DNA of 64,000 bases from Pirellulales bacterium (lineage in GTDB: Bacteria > Planctomycetota > Planctomycetia > Pirellulales > JACPPG01): contig DASYDW010000100.1 in assembly GCA_036499395.1 (NCBI GenBank), positions 112,558-176,557 of the forward strand, written 5' to 3'. The translations under genes and the position numbers were made by a program. The notes under the pieces were generated by a model. It saw only the letters and a list, made by a program, of their open reading frames with translations, ran no database searches and had not been told where the DNA came from. Within the stretch, counting starts at the first letter, position 1. Each line of letters opens with the position of its first letter. Shown one piece after another: positions 55,972-63,630 of the stretch.

Positions 55972-56042
55972 GAGGCTGGAGCCAGACGGCCCGGCAACCG
56001 GCTGCAACCCGGTTTAAGTGGGTTCGACTCCCACCGGCCTCT
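55972..56042 (+). tRNA. tRNA-Cys (anticodon GCA)
   Basis: 71-nt cloverleaf. Acceptor GAGGCTG/CGGCCTC (one G-U pair), D stem GCC/GGC, anticodon stem ACCGG/CCGGT with loop CTGCAAC giving anticodon GCA, 4-nt variable loop TTAA, T stem GTGGG/CCCAC with loop TTCGACT, discriminator T. CCA is not encoded. Lies in the gap before the Gfo/Idh/MocA gene. Confidence 0.96.
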
Positions 56043-56158
56043 TTGAGATCACGCGTGCCCGGCAGATTCAATCGCCAGCGTGTCTGACACGCGGCCGTCG
56101 TTCGGGACCACCCTTCCGCCTGCTTCACAATCGCGGAAGGCTTGCTAAATTCTGGGTC

Positions 56159-57121
56159 ATGACAAGACCTTTGAATTTCGGCATTCTTGGCTGTGCCCGG
56201 ATCGTTCGCCGGGCCATTGCTGCCGCGCTTGATGCGGCTCCCTCGGCGAAGCTCGCGGCGATTGCCAGTCGCGATCAACAAACCGCACGGGCCTGGGCCG
56301 ACGAGTACCACATTCCGACGGTGCATGATTCGTACGCGGCGCTGATCGCGGATCCGGCGATCGACGCGGTCTATATTCCGCTCCCCAACGAGCTGCACAA
56401 GCCGTGGGTGTTGGCCGCGGCGCAGGCCGGTAAGCATGTGCTGTGCGAGAAGCCGTTGGCGCTCGACGTCGCCGAGGCACAGGAGATGGTCGACGGTTGC
56501 CGGCGGCACGGCGTGATCTTGCACGAGGCGTTCATGTGGCGCCACCAGTCGCGCGTGGCGCACGCCCGCAAGATGCTGGCTGGTGGTCAACTGGGCGAGT
56601 TGCGTCTGGTGAAGATGGATTTTTCGTTCGACATCGATCGCACCGATTGGCGGCTCGATCCGCAGCGAGCGGGGGGCGCGATTTTCGATATTGGTTGCTA
56701 TGGCATCAACGCCGCGAGGTTATTCACTGGCTCCGAGCCGGTCGAGATTCATGCTCATGCGCAGCGCTACACGTCGGGCGTGGACATGACGCTGGCGATG
56801 CAGCTTCGGTTTCCGCACGGGGTCGTGGCGCTGCTGGATTGCAGCTTCGAATGCCCTTATCGCAATCGAATCGAAATCGTGGGCACGGCCGGTGCTTTGG
56901 AACTGCCGGAAGGGGTGCTGCCGCCGCCGGAGACTGAGCTTGTCTATCGGCACGGTGAAGCGACCGATACGATCCGCTTTCCGGTCAGCGACCAGTACGT
57001 GGGACAGATCGAATGTTTTTGCGCCAGTGTCGCGGCCGGTCGATTGCTCGAACCGGCCGAAGACGGTCTGGCGAACATGAAGGTCATCGATGCCGTGCGG
57101 CGGGCCGCGGGATTGTGTTAA
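56159..57121 (+). CDS. Gfo/Idh/MocA family oxidoreductase
   Basis: About 320 residues. NAD(P)-binding Rossmann N-domain with FGILGCARIVRRAI, LAAIASRD, IDAVYIPLPNELH and the family motif KHVLCEKPLALDVAEAQEM. The active-site region is EAFMWRHQSRV; the C-terminal beta-sheet half has GGAIFDIGCYGINAARLF. It acts on sugars or related dehydrogenation substrates; the exact one is not evident. ATG 56159 is chosen because it begins NFGILG immediately; the open frame extends upstream over the tRNA. Confidence 0.92.
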   Translation: MTRPLNFGILGCARIVRRAIAAALDAAPSAKLAAIASRDQQTARAWADEYHIPTVHDSYAALIADPAIDAVYIPLPNELHKPWVLAAAQAGKHVLCEKPLALDVAEAQEMVDGCRRHGVILHEAFMWRHQSRVAHARKMLAGGQLGELRLVKMDFSFDIDRTDWRLDPQRAGGAIFDIGCYGINAARLFTGSEPVEIHAHAQRYTSGVDMTLAMQLRFPHGVVALLDCSFECPYRNRIEIVGTAGALELPEGVLPPPETELVYRHGEATDTIRFPVSDQYVGQIECFCASVAAGRLLEPAEDGLANMKVIDAVRRAAGLC

Positions 57122-57208
57122 TCGATCGTGCCCTCTGAGCAGCAATTCAAACCCTTCGCCGATGCGGGTGAAAGGGTAGGATGAGAGGGAAGCGTCCCCG
57201 AGGTTTCC

Positions 57209-57547
57209 ATGCTCGACTTCCTGCAAATTGTCACGACGACCGCGACCAAGGACGAAGCTCAGCGGATTGCCGCGGCGCTTGTCGAGCGCCGCTTGGCAGG
57301 CTGTGTGCAAGTGCTGGGGCCCATCACCAGTACCTTTCGTTGGGAAGGGCGCATTCAAACATCCGACGAGTGGCAGTGCGTGGCGAAGACGCGCCACGGG
57401 CTGTACGAACTCGTGGAAAAAGCGATTCGCGAATTACATACTTATGACGTGCCCGAGATTCTGGCGACGCCGGTCGTCGCGGGGAGCCAGGCGTATCTCG
57501 ACTGGTTGAGCGGCGAAATTCTCCCTCCGGCCACCGACCACGAATAA
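57209..57547 (+). CDS. cutA: Divalent ion tolerance protein CutA1
   Basis: 112 residues. Trimeric ferredoxin-like CutA1 fold: LQIVTTTATKDEAQRIAAALVERRLAGCVQVLGPITSTFRWEGRI, then WQCVAKTRHGLYELVEKAIRELHTYDVPEILATPV and YLDWL. Matches CutA1 across nearly its whole length. Likely binds divalent metal; role in copper tolerance is only proposed in general. A small hypothetical gene starts 23 nt after it and may be co-transcribed. Confidence 0.94.
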   Translation: MLDFLQIVTTTATKDEAQRIAAALVERRLAGCVQVLGPITSTFRWEGRIQTSDEWQCVAKTRHGLYELVEKAIRELHTYDVPEILATPVVAGSQAYLDWLSGEILPPATDHE

Positions 57548-57570
57548 CGGCAGAGCAGGGGGGGGCGCGG

Positions 57571-57996
57571 ATGTACAAGTTTCATATCACACTGCACGCT
57601 CGCCCCGTCGAAGCTAAACCGGCCGCCTCGATCGAGATCGCCGGGCGAACGATTGTCACGCTCGCGGTGCCGCAAGAGGCGCTCTCGACCTGCTTTCGCG
57701 TGACGTTCGAAGAGGCGTCGGCCGCGCTCGCACAATTGCCGCGTCTGTTCATCGAGCCTGATGGCTCGTTCGTGTGGGTATCGTCGTCGGCTAACAACGC
57801 GTGGCAGTTGGACGGCGTGTTGTACGATCGTGACGAGCGGCTGCTGTTTGTCGATGTCAAAGGATCGTGCCCACCCGAGGCGTTCGATCAATTCTTGACC
57901 GCGCTGTCTTGGCCGGAAACCGACGTGATGATGCAATTGACGCGCGAGGCGGTTTTTGTCGACGAGCCAACGTTCCGGGCCTTTGCTGCGGAATGA
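57571..57996 (+). CDS. Conserved hypothetical protein
   Basis: 141 residues, soluble, mixed beta/alpha. Segments: FRVTFEEASAALAQLPRLFIEPDGSFVWVSS, WQLDGVLYDRDERLLFVDVKGSCPPEAFDQFLTALSW. No signal peptide or catalytic motif seen. GGGGGCGCGG precedes the ATG. It follows cutA by 23 nt and may share its transcript. I do not recognise its family. Confidence 0.7.
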   Translation: MYKFHITLHARPVEAKPAASIEIAGRTIVTLAVPQEALSTCFRVTFEEASAALAQLPRLFIEPDGSFVWVSSSANNAWQLDGVLYDRDERLLFVDVKGSCPPEAFDQFLTALSWPETDVMMQLTREAVFVDEPTFRAFAAE

Positions 57997-58002
57997 TTTC
58001 TT

Positions 58003-58066
58003 GTAGGGTGCTCTTTGAGCACCATGAACGACACACGGTCAATGCGGTGCCCACAGGGCACCCTAC
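58003..58066. repeat. Triple-hairpin palindromic repeat (CACCCTAC family)
   Basis: Outer arms GTAGGGTGC / GCACCCTAC are perfect 9-bp inverted repeats. Two inner hairpins compete with them: GGTGCTC-TTT-GAGCACC (58007-58023) and GGTGCCC-ACA-GGGCACC (58046-58062). It lies exactly between convergent genes (57996 and 58069), so it may stop transcription from both. Confidence 0.8.
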
Positions 58067-58068
58067 GT

Positions 58069-59361
58069 CTACCAAATCTTCAGCGAGGCTTCGAAGAGCT
58101 TCGCCAGGTCGTCTTCGCCGGCCGGGCGTGGTGAGAGCTTGGTCACGCGATGTTGCATCACGGCCCCCTTGGCGAGCGCGGGGATATCGGCCGACGTGAA
58201 ACCGATCGCGGCGAGGCCGTTTGGGAGTTGCAATTCGCGCATCAGCTCGACGAGCCGATCGGCCAAGACTTCGCCTGCGTCTGCGCCTTTGACGCCCGAG
58301 ACGGGTGCACCGAGGACTTCGGCGGCGCGCAAGTGACGCTCGGGCGAAGCCGGACCGGTAAAGCGGAAGACGGCCGGCGCGGTGAGAATCACCGAGATGC
58401 CGTGCGGCACCAGGGCATGATCGTCCGGATATCCCGGCGGGTGATAATCGCGCACCATGCCACTGACGGGATACGACATGCCGTGACACAGATGCACACC
58501 GGCATTGCCAAAACCCATGCCCGCATAGCTGCTGGCCAGCAGCATGTTCCACCGTGCTTCTTCATCATCTGCGCCATTGCAAGCGCGTGGCAGGTAGCGG
58601 GATGTCAGTTCCAAAGCGCGCAGCGACCAGATATCGCTGACCGGATTCGCCCCTTGGTAGGCGGGCCGCAAGTTGGGGCGTTCGGGACGTGGGCGGCTGT
58701 CAAACGGAATGGCGGTGAAGCTTTCCAACGCATGGCATAACACGTCCAGCCCGCACGAGGCGGCCACCAGCGGCGGCTGTGTGCGGGTGTTGTCGGGGTC
58801 GACGATGCCGAGCGTCGGCTTCAGCCGCCGGTGGGCGATGCCGGCCTTGGCGTGGGTGGCCTGCAGGTCGAAGATCGCAACACCCGTCGTTTCGCTGCCG
58901 GTGCCGGCGGTGGTGGGAATCGCGATGAGCGGCTTCAGCGGACCGGGCACGGGCCGCGCGCGACCGATCGGCGCGTTGACGTAGGTCAGCAATTCCGCGG
59001 GATAAGTGGCGTACAGATTCGCGGCCTTGGCGGTGTCGATCGTCGATCCACCGCCGACGGCGACGAACGCGTCGAAATCGCCGGCCGTGGCCAGGCTGAT
59101 CGCCTCTTGAAACGATTCATCGGTGGGCTCGACGCGAACGCGGTCGAACAAGTCGAACTGAATCCGCTCGCGCTCGAGCGATTCGCACACCTTGGCCACC
59201 GGCGGCAGCCGGGCCATGCGCGCGTCGGTCATGACTAGCACGCGGCGCGCCTGCATATCTGTCAGGTCCATGCCGACCTCGGCCGTGGCTCCTGTGCCGA
59301 AGCGCAGGTTGCTGGTAGCCATCTCGAAGATGACATCGTGATCGTGATACGTGTCGGTCAC
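58069..59361 (-). CDS. Iron-containing alcohol dehydrogenase, ADHFE1-like
   Basis: 430 residues. Group III (iron) alcohol dehydrogenase; it matches the hydroxyacid-oxoacid transhydrogenase (ADHFE1) subgroup: FEMATSNLRFGTGATAEVGMDL at the start, FVAVGGGSTIDTAKAANLYA (nucleotide binding), PLIAIPTTAGTGSETTGVAIFD, SCGLDVLCHALESFTAIPF and FGNAGVHLCHGMSYPVSG (metal His), ending DLAKLFEASLKIW. Predicted to interconvert 4-hydroxybutyrate and succinate semialdehyde with 2-oxoglutarate. The similarity to the human protein is unusually even along the length. ATG 59361 with no strong ribosome site. Confidence 0.9.
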   Translation of the reverse strand: MTDTYHDHDVIFEMATSNLRFGTGATAEVGMDLTDMQARRVLVMTDARMARLPPVAKVCESLERERIQFDLFDRVRVEPTDESFQEAISLATAGDFDAFVAVGGGSTIDTAKAANLYATYPAELLTYVNAPIGRARPVPGPLKPLIAIPTTAGTGSETTGVAIFDLQATHAKAGIAHRRLKPTLGIVDPDNTRTQPPLVAASCGLDVLCHALESFTAIPFDSRPRPERPNLRPAYQGANPVSDIWSLRALELTSRYLPRACNGADDEEARWNMLLASSYAGMGFGNAGVHLCHGMSYPVSGMVRDYHPPGYPDDHALVPHGISVILTAPAVFRFTGPASPERHLRAAEVLGAPVSGVKGADAGEVLADRLVELMRELQLPNGLAAIGFTSADIPALAKGAVMQHRVTKLSPRPAGEDDLAKLFEASLKIW

Positions 59362-59497
59362 GCGGCGTGAACTCCCATGCGATCAGCGAGAAACGAAGAC
59401 CTGCCCAAGAGAAACCTTAGCCCACGGGGACGCCGCGGCGGAGTGGGGGCTGTGTGATGATTTCCGCCCTCGTCAACATACGCGAACCAGGCACGAC

Positions 59498-60895
59498 TCA
59501 ATCGTTGCTGACGCCGAAGTGTTCGAGCTTTTTGCGCAGCGTGGCGCGGTGCAAGCCCAGGCTGCGGGCGGCCGACATACGCTGGCCGTGATGCGTCCGC
59601 ATGGCGACCTCCAACAAGGGTGGTTCAACCAGTTCAAGCAACCGCTCGTACAGATCTTCGATTCCTTGCGAATCGCGATACTGTTGCTCGGCCCAGCGTC
59701 GGATCAGGCTGGTGATCGTGCCGACATCGGACTGCGGATTGTCGAGATCGAGTGCTGAGGGGAAATACTCGGGGCCGATTGCGTTGCCGCGCGCCAGGAT
59801 CACGGCGTGCTCGACGGCGTTGCGCAGTTCGCGCACGTTGCCGGGCCAGGGGCGGCGGCATAGCTCTTCGATCGCGGCCTCGGTGAATCGCGCCTTGGCA
59901 TCGTGCGGCTGGCTGGCGGCGAGGAAGCGCTCAGCCAACAGCGGAATATCTTCCACGCGGTCGCGCAACGGGGGGAGCGGAATCTCGAAGACGGCCAACC
60001 GGAAATAAAGGTCTTCGCGGAAATTACCGCGGACGATTTCGCTGCGCAAGTCGCGGTTGGTGGCCGCGATGACACGGAACTTGCTCGCCCGCGCTTCGGT
60101 CGCGCCGACCGGTGTGACCTCGTCTTGCTCGAGCACGCGCAACAGCTTGACTTGCACGTTGGCGGGAATGTCGCCCGCCTCGTCGAAAAACACCGTTCCG
60201 CCGTCGGCCAACTCGAGCAGTCCTTGCCGATCGCCCGCGGCGCCTGTGAACGCGCCGCGGGCATGGCCGAACAATTCACTTTCGACCAACGTCGGGCTGA
60301 GCGCCGCGAGATTCACGGGCACCAGCGGCGATGCTGCACGCAACGAATGGCGTTGAATCGCTCGCGCCACGAGTTCCTTGCCGGTGCCGCTCTCGCCGGT
60401 GATCAGGACCGAAGCGTCGGTGCGCGCGACCAGGGCGATGCGTTTGAAGACTTCTTGCATTGCCGGGCTGCGACCGAGCAGTTCATCCTCGATGGCCGCT
60501 GGCGCATTGGCCGCTGCCACCGGTGCGACTTCGATCGGTCGCGCCATGGCGCGCGCGACGACGGCCGAAGCCTGGTCCAGATCGAACGGCTTGACGAGAT
60601 AATCAAACGCTCCGTGCCCAAGCGCGCGAACGGCCGTGGCCAGGCTGCCGAAGGCGGTCATGATCACGATCGGCAGGTCCGGCATCAGACGCCGCAGACG
60701 ATCGAGCGCTTCGAGCCCGTCCATGCCGGGAAGGCGGATGTCGAGCATCATCAAATGCGGCGCATCGCGGCCGACTTGCTCGAAAGCCTCTTCGGCCGAC
60801 GAAGCCACGGTCACGCGATGACCGCTTTCGGTCAGCAGCCGACGCAAGGCCCAGCAGATGCTTTCTTCGTCATCGACGATCAGGATATGACTCAT
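59498..60895 (-). CDS. NtrC-type sigma-54-dependent response regulator
   Basis: 465 residues. Receiver domain: acidic pocket DDE at 8-10, phospho-acceptor Asp52 (MLDIRLPGMDGLEAL), Lys in LVKPFDL. AAA+ domain: Walker A GESGTGKE, GAFTGA (contacts sigma-54), Walker B GGTVFFDEAGD, arginine-finger region EDLYFRLAVFEIPLPPLRDR. Fis-like HTH at the end (AARSLGLHRATLRKKLEHFG). It activates sigma-54 promoters after phosphorylation. It begins within the kinase's end (ATGA overlap at 60892-60895), with the kinase upstream, so both come from one transcript. Confidence 0.97.
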   Translation of the reverse strand: MSHILIVDDEESICWALRRLLTESGHRVTVASSAEEAFEQVGRDAPHLMMLDIRLPGMDGLEALDRLRRLMPDLPIVIMTAFGSLATAVRALGHGAFDYLVKPFDLDQASAVVARAMARPIEVAPVAAANAPAAIEDELLGRSPAMQEVFKRIALVARTDASVLITGESGTGKELVARAIQRHSLRAASPLVPVNLAALSPTLVESELFGHARGAFTGAAGDRQGLLELADGGTVFFDEAGDIPANVQVKLLRVLEQDEVTPVGATEARASKFRVIAATNRDLRSEIVRGNFREDLYFRLAVFEIPLPPLRDRVEDIPLLAERFLAASQPHDAKARFTEAAIEELCRRPWPGNVRELRNAVEHAVILARGNAIGPEYFPSALDLDNPQSDVGTITSLIRRWAEQQYRDSQGIEDLYERLLELVEPPLLEVAMRTHHGQRMSAARSLGLHRATLRKKLEHFGVSND

Positions 60896-62346
60896 GATGA
60901 ACTCGTGCGATTGAGGGAGGTTCCCGCGGGCACGTCACGCATGATGGTCCCCGCGGGGGCAGGGGGCGGCGGTTGGTCGCCGGCCGGCAACAGAAGTTCG
61001 AAACAGGTTGCGCTTTCGGTGCGCGTGTAACGTAAGTGGCCGCCATGCCCTTCGACCACCTGGCGGGCGACGGCCAGGCCGAGGCCGACCCCTTCGGGCT
61101 TTGTGGTTTGAAAAGCTTCGCCAATACGTTGAGAGACTTCGGGCGCCAAGCCCGGGCCATTGTCGAGCACGCGCAGACGCACGTTCGCGGCGTCGGCCAG
61201 GATTTCGACCCGCACCCAGCCCTCTTTGCCGATCGCCTCGAGCGCGTTGAGCATCAGGTTCATCAAAGCCTGACGCAACTGATCGCGATCGGCATCAAGC
61301 GCCAAGGGAGCACTCGGCACGGCGCACGCCAACTCAACGCGATGGTGCTGTGCTGTGGGCATCAACAATGCCACGAGCTCTGCCACCAACTCGCGAGGAT
61401 CGAACACGGCGCGACGTGGACGCTCGGGTTGGCCGGCCGCGAGGAAACGCTTCAAATGGTCTTCGATCAATCGCAACTGCCGCAGCGCGACGTCCAAGCT
61501 TTCTTGATCTGCCGTGTGGCAATTGCGGCGGTGCATCTGTACGGCCATCAGCGCGCCGGTCACGTCATTTCTTAGATGGTGTGCCAGGCCGCCGCTGAGT
61601 CGGCCCAGGACCGACAATCGCTCAGACCGCGCAATGGCCCGCCGCAGTTCATCGAGCTGGCGGGCGAGTTCGTTGACGCTGATTGCGACGTCCCGCACCT
61701 CGTCATTGCGCGCGGGGATGGGCAACGGGCGGAAATCTCCTTCGGCCAGACGACCGACCTGCGTGCGAACCTCGACCAGCGGCAAACTGAGCTTGCGAGC
61801 AATCCAACTCGCCACGGCCACACACAGAACCAGTGCCACGCCGCCCACGACCAGCGGAGGGAGCGCGGCTTGCCGGCGTAATTCGCGCAGCTCGCGCTCG
61901 GGATAGAGGACGTGCAGCAGGCTTGTGGTCTCGGAAACCGAACGGCGGTTGGCCCGCAATGCGACGTGAAAAAATCGCTCGTTGCCAAGAGTGATGATCG
62001 GGCCGAGCCGCAAGTCCTGCCACTGGTTGATCACCAGTTCGGCCGGGGGGAGTTGGGCAAAGTCGATACCGCTTTTGGTCAGGGCATTCGTGGCGACCCG
62101 CGTGCCGGCCGTGTCAAAGAGGATGAACTCGGCGCCCGACAGCCCGTGCATCTGTTCGAGCACATTGGCCGTTACGGGAAAGGTCGAGGTCAGATAGGTA
62201 CGAGCGACACTGCGTAACTGCTCTTCAATCTGCCGCTGCGAACGGGCGGCCGCCCAATAGGCGTTCAGCAAACTGACGCTGAGCACCGCCGCCAACATCA
62301 TTCCGGCAAACGGCAGCAGAATCTGGTAACGGATGGGCCAACGCAT
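60892..62346 (-). CDS. Membrane sensor histidine kinase
   Basis: 484 residues. One TM at the start (LLPFAGMMLAAVLSVSLLNAYW) and a second near residue 170 (PPLVVGGVALVLCVAVASWIA) flank a periplasmic sensor of about 130 residues; a HAMP linker follows (LPLVEVRTQVGRLAEGDFRPL). The dimerisation domain has His in GRLSGGLAHHLRNDVTG. The ATPase domain shows N-box LMNLMLNALEAI, G1 DNGPGLAPEVSQRIGEAF and G2 GVGLGLAVARQVVEGHGG. It phosphorylates the NtrC-type regulator that overlaps it by four bases. Signal unknown. Confidence 0.96.
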   Translation of the reverse strand: MRWPIRYQILLPFAGMMLAAVLSVSLLNAYWAAARSQRQIEEQLRSVARTYLTSTFPVTANVLEQMHGLSGAEFILFDTAGTRVATNALTKSGIDFAQLPPAELVINQWQDLRLGPIITLGNERFFHVALRANRRSVSETTSLLHVLYPERELRELRRQAALPPLVVGGVALVLCVAVASWIARKLSLPLVEVRTQVGRLAEGDFRPLPIPARNDEVRDVAISVNELARQLDELRRAIARSERLSVLGRLSGGLAHHLRNDVTGALMAVQMHRRNCHTADQESLDVALRQLRLIEDHLKRFLAAGQPERPRRAVFDPRELVAELVALLMPTAQHHRVELACAVPSAPLALDADRDQLRQALMNLMLNALEAIGKEGWVRVEILADAANVRLRVLDNGPGLAPEVSQRIGEAFQTTKPEGVGLGLAVARQVVEGHGGHLRYTRTESATCFELLLPAGDQPPPPAPAGTIMRDVPAGTSLNRTSSS

Positions 62347-62616
62347 GCCGGAGATGCTTTTTTAGGGTCGGGATCGTCTCCCGTCATGATAGGAGGGGGG
62401 GGCGGGTTGTTCAACTCTGGGGGCGGGGGGCTGGCGGCCGACAGAGGGCAGTGGAGGAAATGCAGAGGGCGGAATGGGGAATGCGGGAGCGCGGAGCGCG
62501 GAATGCGAAGTGATGAGTGATGAACGGGAAAGGCGTTTTCGCCCGGCGATTCAAAGATGGGGGGCAAACACACTATCCCGCAGCGCCAGCGAGGGTTTTC
62601 TTCCGGCCTGAGGTAC

Positions 62617-62640
62617 GGTGCGTCTGTGACGCACCTTCTT
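62617..62640 (+). repeat. CACCCTAC-family hairpin with following T-run
   Basis: GGTGCGTC-TGT-GACGCACC (62617-62635), perfect 8-bp arms, followed on the plus strand by TTCTTTTTTATT. It is terminator-like, but no plus-strand gene lies upstream within reach, so it is listed as a repeat copy. Confidence 0.65.
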
Positions 62641-62700
62641 TTTTATTGATCCGCAGATTGCGCCGATTTTCGCAGATTAGAAGCCAGAGATCAGAAGAAT

Positions 62701-62723
62701 GGTGTGTCGAGGACACACCCTAC
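62701..62723 (+). repeat. CACCCTAC-family hairpin beside the IS element
   Basis: GGTGTGTC-GAG-GACACACC (62701-62719) followed by CTAC. It ends 7 bp before the TTA target duplication and IS left end at 62733. Confidence 0.65.
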
Positions 62724-62732
62724 AAGTACTTA

Positions 62733-63627
62733 GAAGCTGTTTCAAAACGTGGTTTTCAATTGGGCACAACGATTTGCGCAGAGGATTGCTGCGGCCAACT
62801 CATGAAAGGCTTGGAAGTGCGTTCCGTATCGTTCGTAGCACAGCTTCAGTCTTCGGAAGTTGCCAAACCAGCTGAGTGTGCGCTCGACGACGTAGCGCGT
62901 CTTCCCGAGACCGCTGCCGTGGGGACGCGATTTTCCGAGCGGCGTCAGGATCGGTTTGATCCCCAGCCATTTCACGAGGTCAGCCAGCGCCGCCGAACCG
63001 TATCCGGCATCACCTTGCAAGGCCCTGGGCTTGGTGCGTGGTCGGCCTCGTGGCCCAGCTATGGGGGGCATATTGACCAGCAACGGCAGCGCGACCTGGT
63101 CGTCGCGGGTATTGGCCGGCGTGGTCTTGACCACCAGAGGAATGCCCGCCGCATCGGTCAGCACATGCCGCTTACAGCCGGCTTTCGCACGGTCCGTCGG
63201 GTTCGGCCCCGTGTGCGCCCCCCAAAAACTGCGCGGACGCTGGCGCTGTCGATCACGGCCCGTTCGAGATTGATCGCGCCGGCGTGGCCCAGTTGTCCCA
63301 GCAGCATCGTGTGCAGCTTCGACCAGACTTCCAGTTCGGTCCATTCTGCAAACCGACGCCAGCAAGTACTGCCACTGCCGCAATTCATTTCGGTCGGTAG
63401 CGATTGCCACGGAATCCCAGTCCTGAGCACAAACACGATGCCCGTCAGCGTCTGGCGATTCGTCACCCGCGGTCGTCCGCCCAAGAGCGACGGCTCGGGT
63501 TCCGGTGGCAATAGTGGTTCGATCTGCGCCCACAGTTCATCCGACACTAGCTCTGCCATGCGTAGGCCTCCTTGCTATACGCGACGGCGGGATACTACTG
63601 AATTAACTCCGGTTTTGAAATAGCTTC
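62733..63627 (-). mobile_element. IS5-family insertion sequence, 895 bp
   Basis: Ends are GAAGCTGTTTCAAAAC (left) and its near-exact inverted copy on the right (GAAGCTATTTCAAAAC on the other strand; 15 of 16 bases match). Each end is flanked by TTA (62730-62732 and 63628-63630), a 3-bp TNA-type target duplication. Size, ends and transposase fit the IS427 group of IS5. Appears complete and recent, since the ends and duplication are intact. Confidence 0.9.
62742..63559 (-). CDS. IS5-family transposase, likely made by frameshifting
   Basis: Two overlapping frames. The first (ATG 63559, AAGGAGG 7 nt upstream) encodes MAELVSDELWAQIEPLLPPE... up to the first catalytic Asp (LERAVIDSASVRAVF). It then enters TTTTTGGGGGG at 63218-63228; a -1 shift there joins the second frame, which carries CKRHVLTDAAGIPLVV, the second Asp in GDAGYGS and the Glu of RYVVERTLSWFGNFRRLKL, the DDE order. 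The joined protein is about 270 residues. Without the shift it ends at 63158. Shifting at such a run is usual for this IS group, so the gene is probably active rather than broken. Confidence 0.87.
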
Positions 63628-63630
63628 TTA

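Larger units (their letters stand above)
62347..62732. other. Intergenic region, about 390 bp, repeat-rich
   Basis: Between the kinase start and the IS element. It holds simple GGAATG/GCGGAGCGCGG-like words (62470-62520), two CACCCTAC-family hairpins (62617-62640 and 62701-62723) and CGCAGATT words. No gene. Confidence 0.5.

Noticed and set aside
56018..56158. Start of the oxidoreductase upstream of 56159
   Set aside because: The extension would overlap the tRNA-Cys; the Rossmann motif begins right after ATG 56159.
59903..61030. A 375-residue plus-strand frame across the NtrC-type regulator
   Set aside because: Antisense to a regulator with intact Walker, GAFTGA and HTH motifs; no domain character of its own.
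62617..62646. Hairpin with T-run as a terminator of a plus-strand gene
   Set aside because: No plus-strand gene precedes it; kept as a repeat copy.
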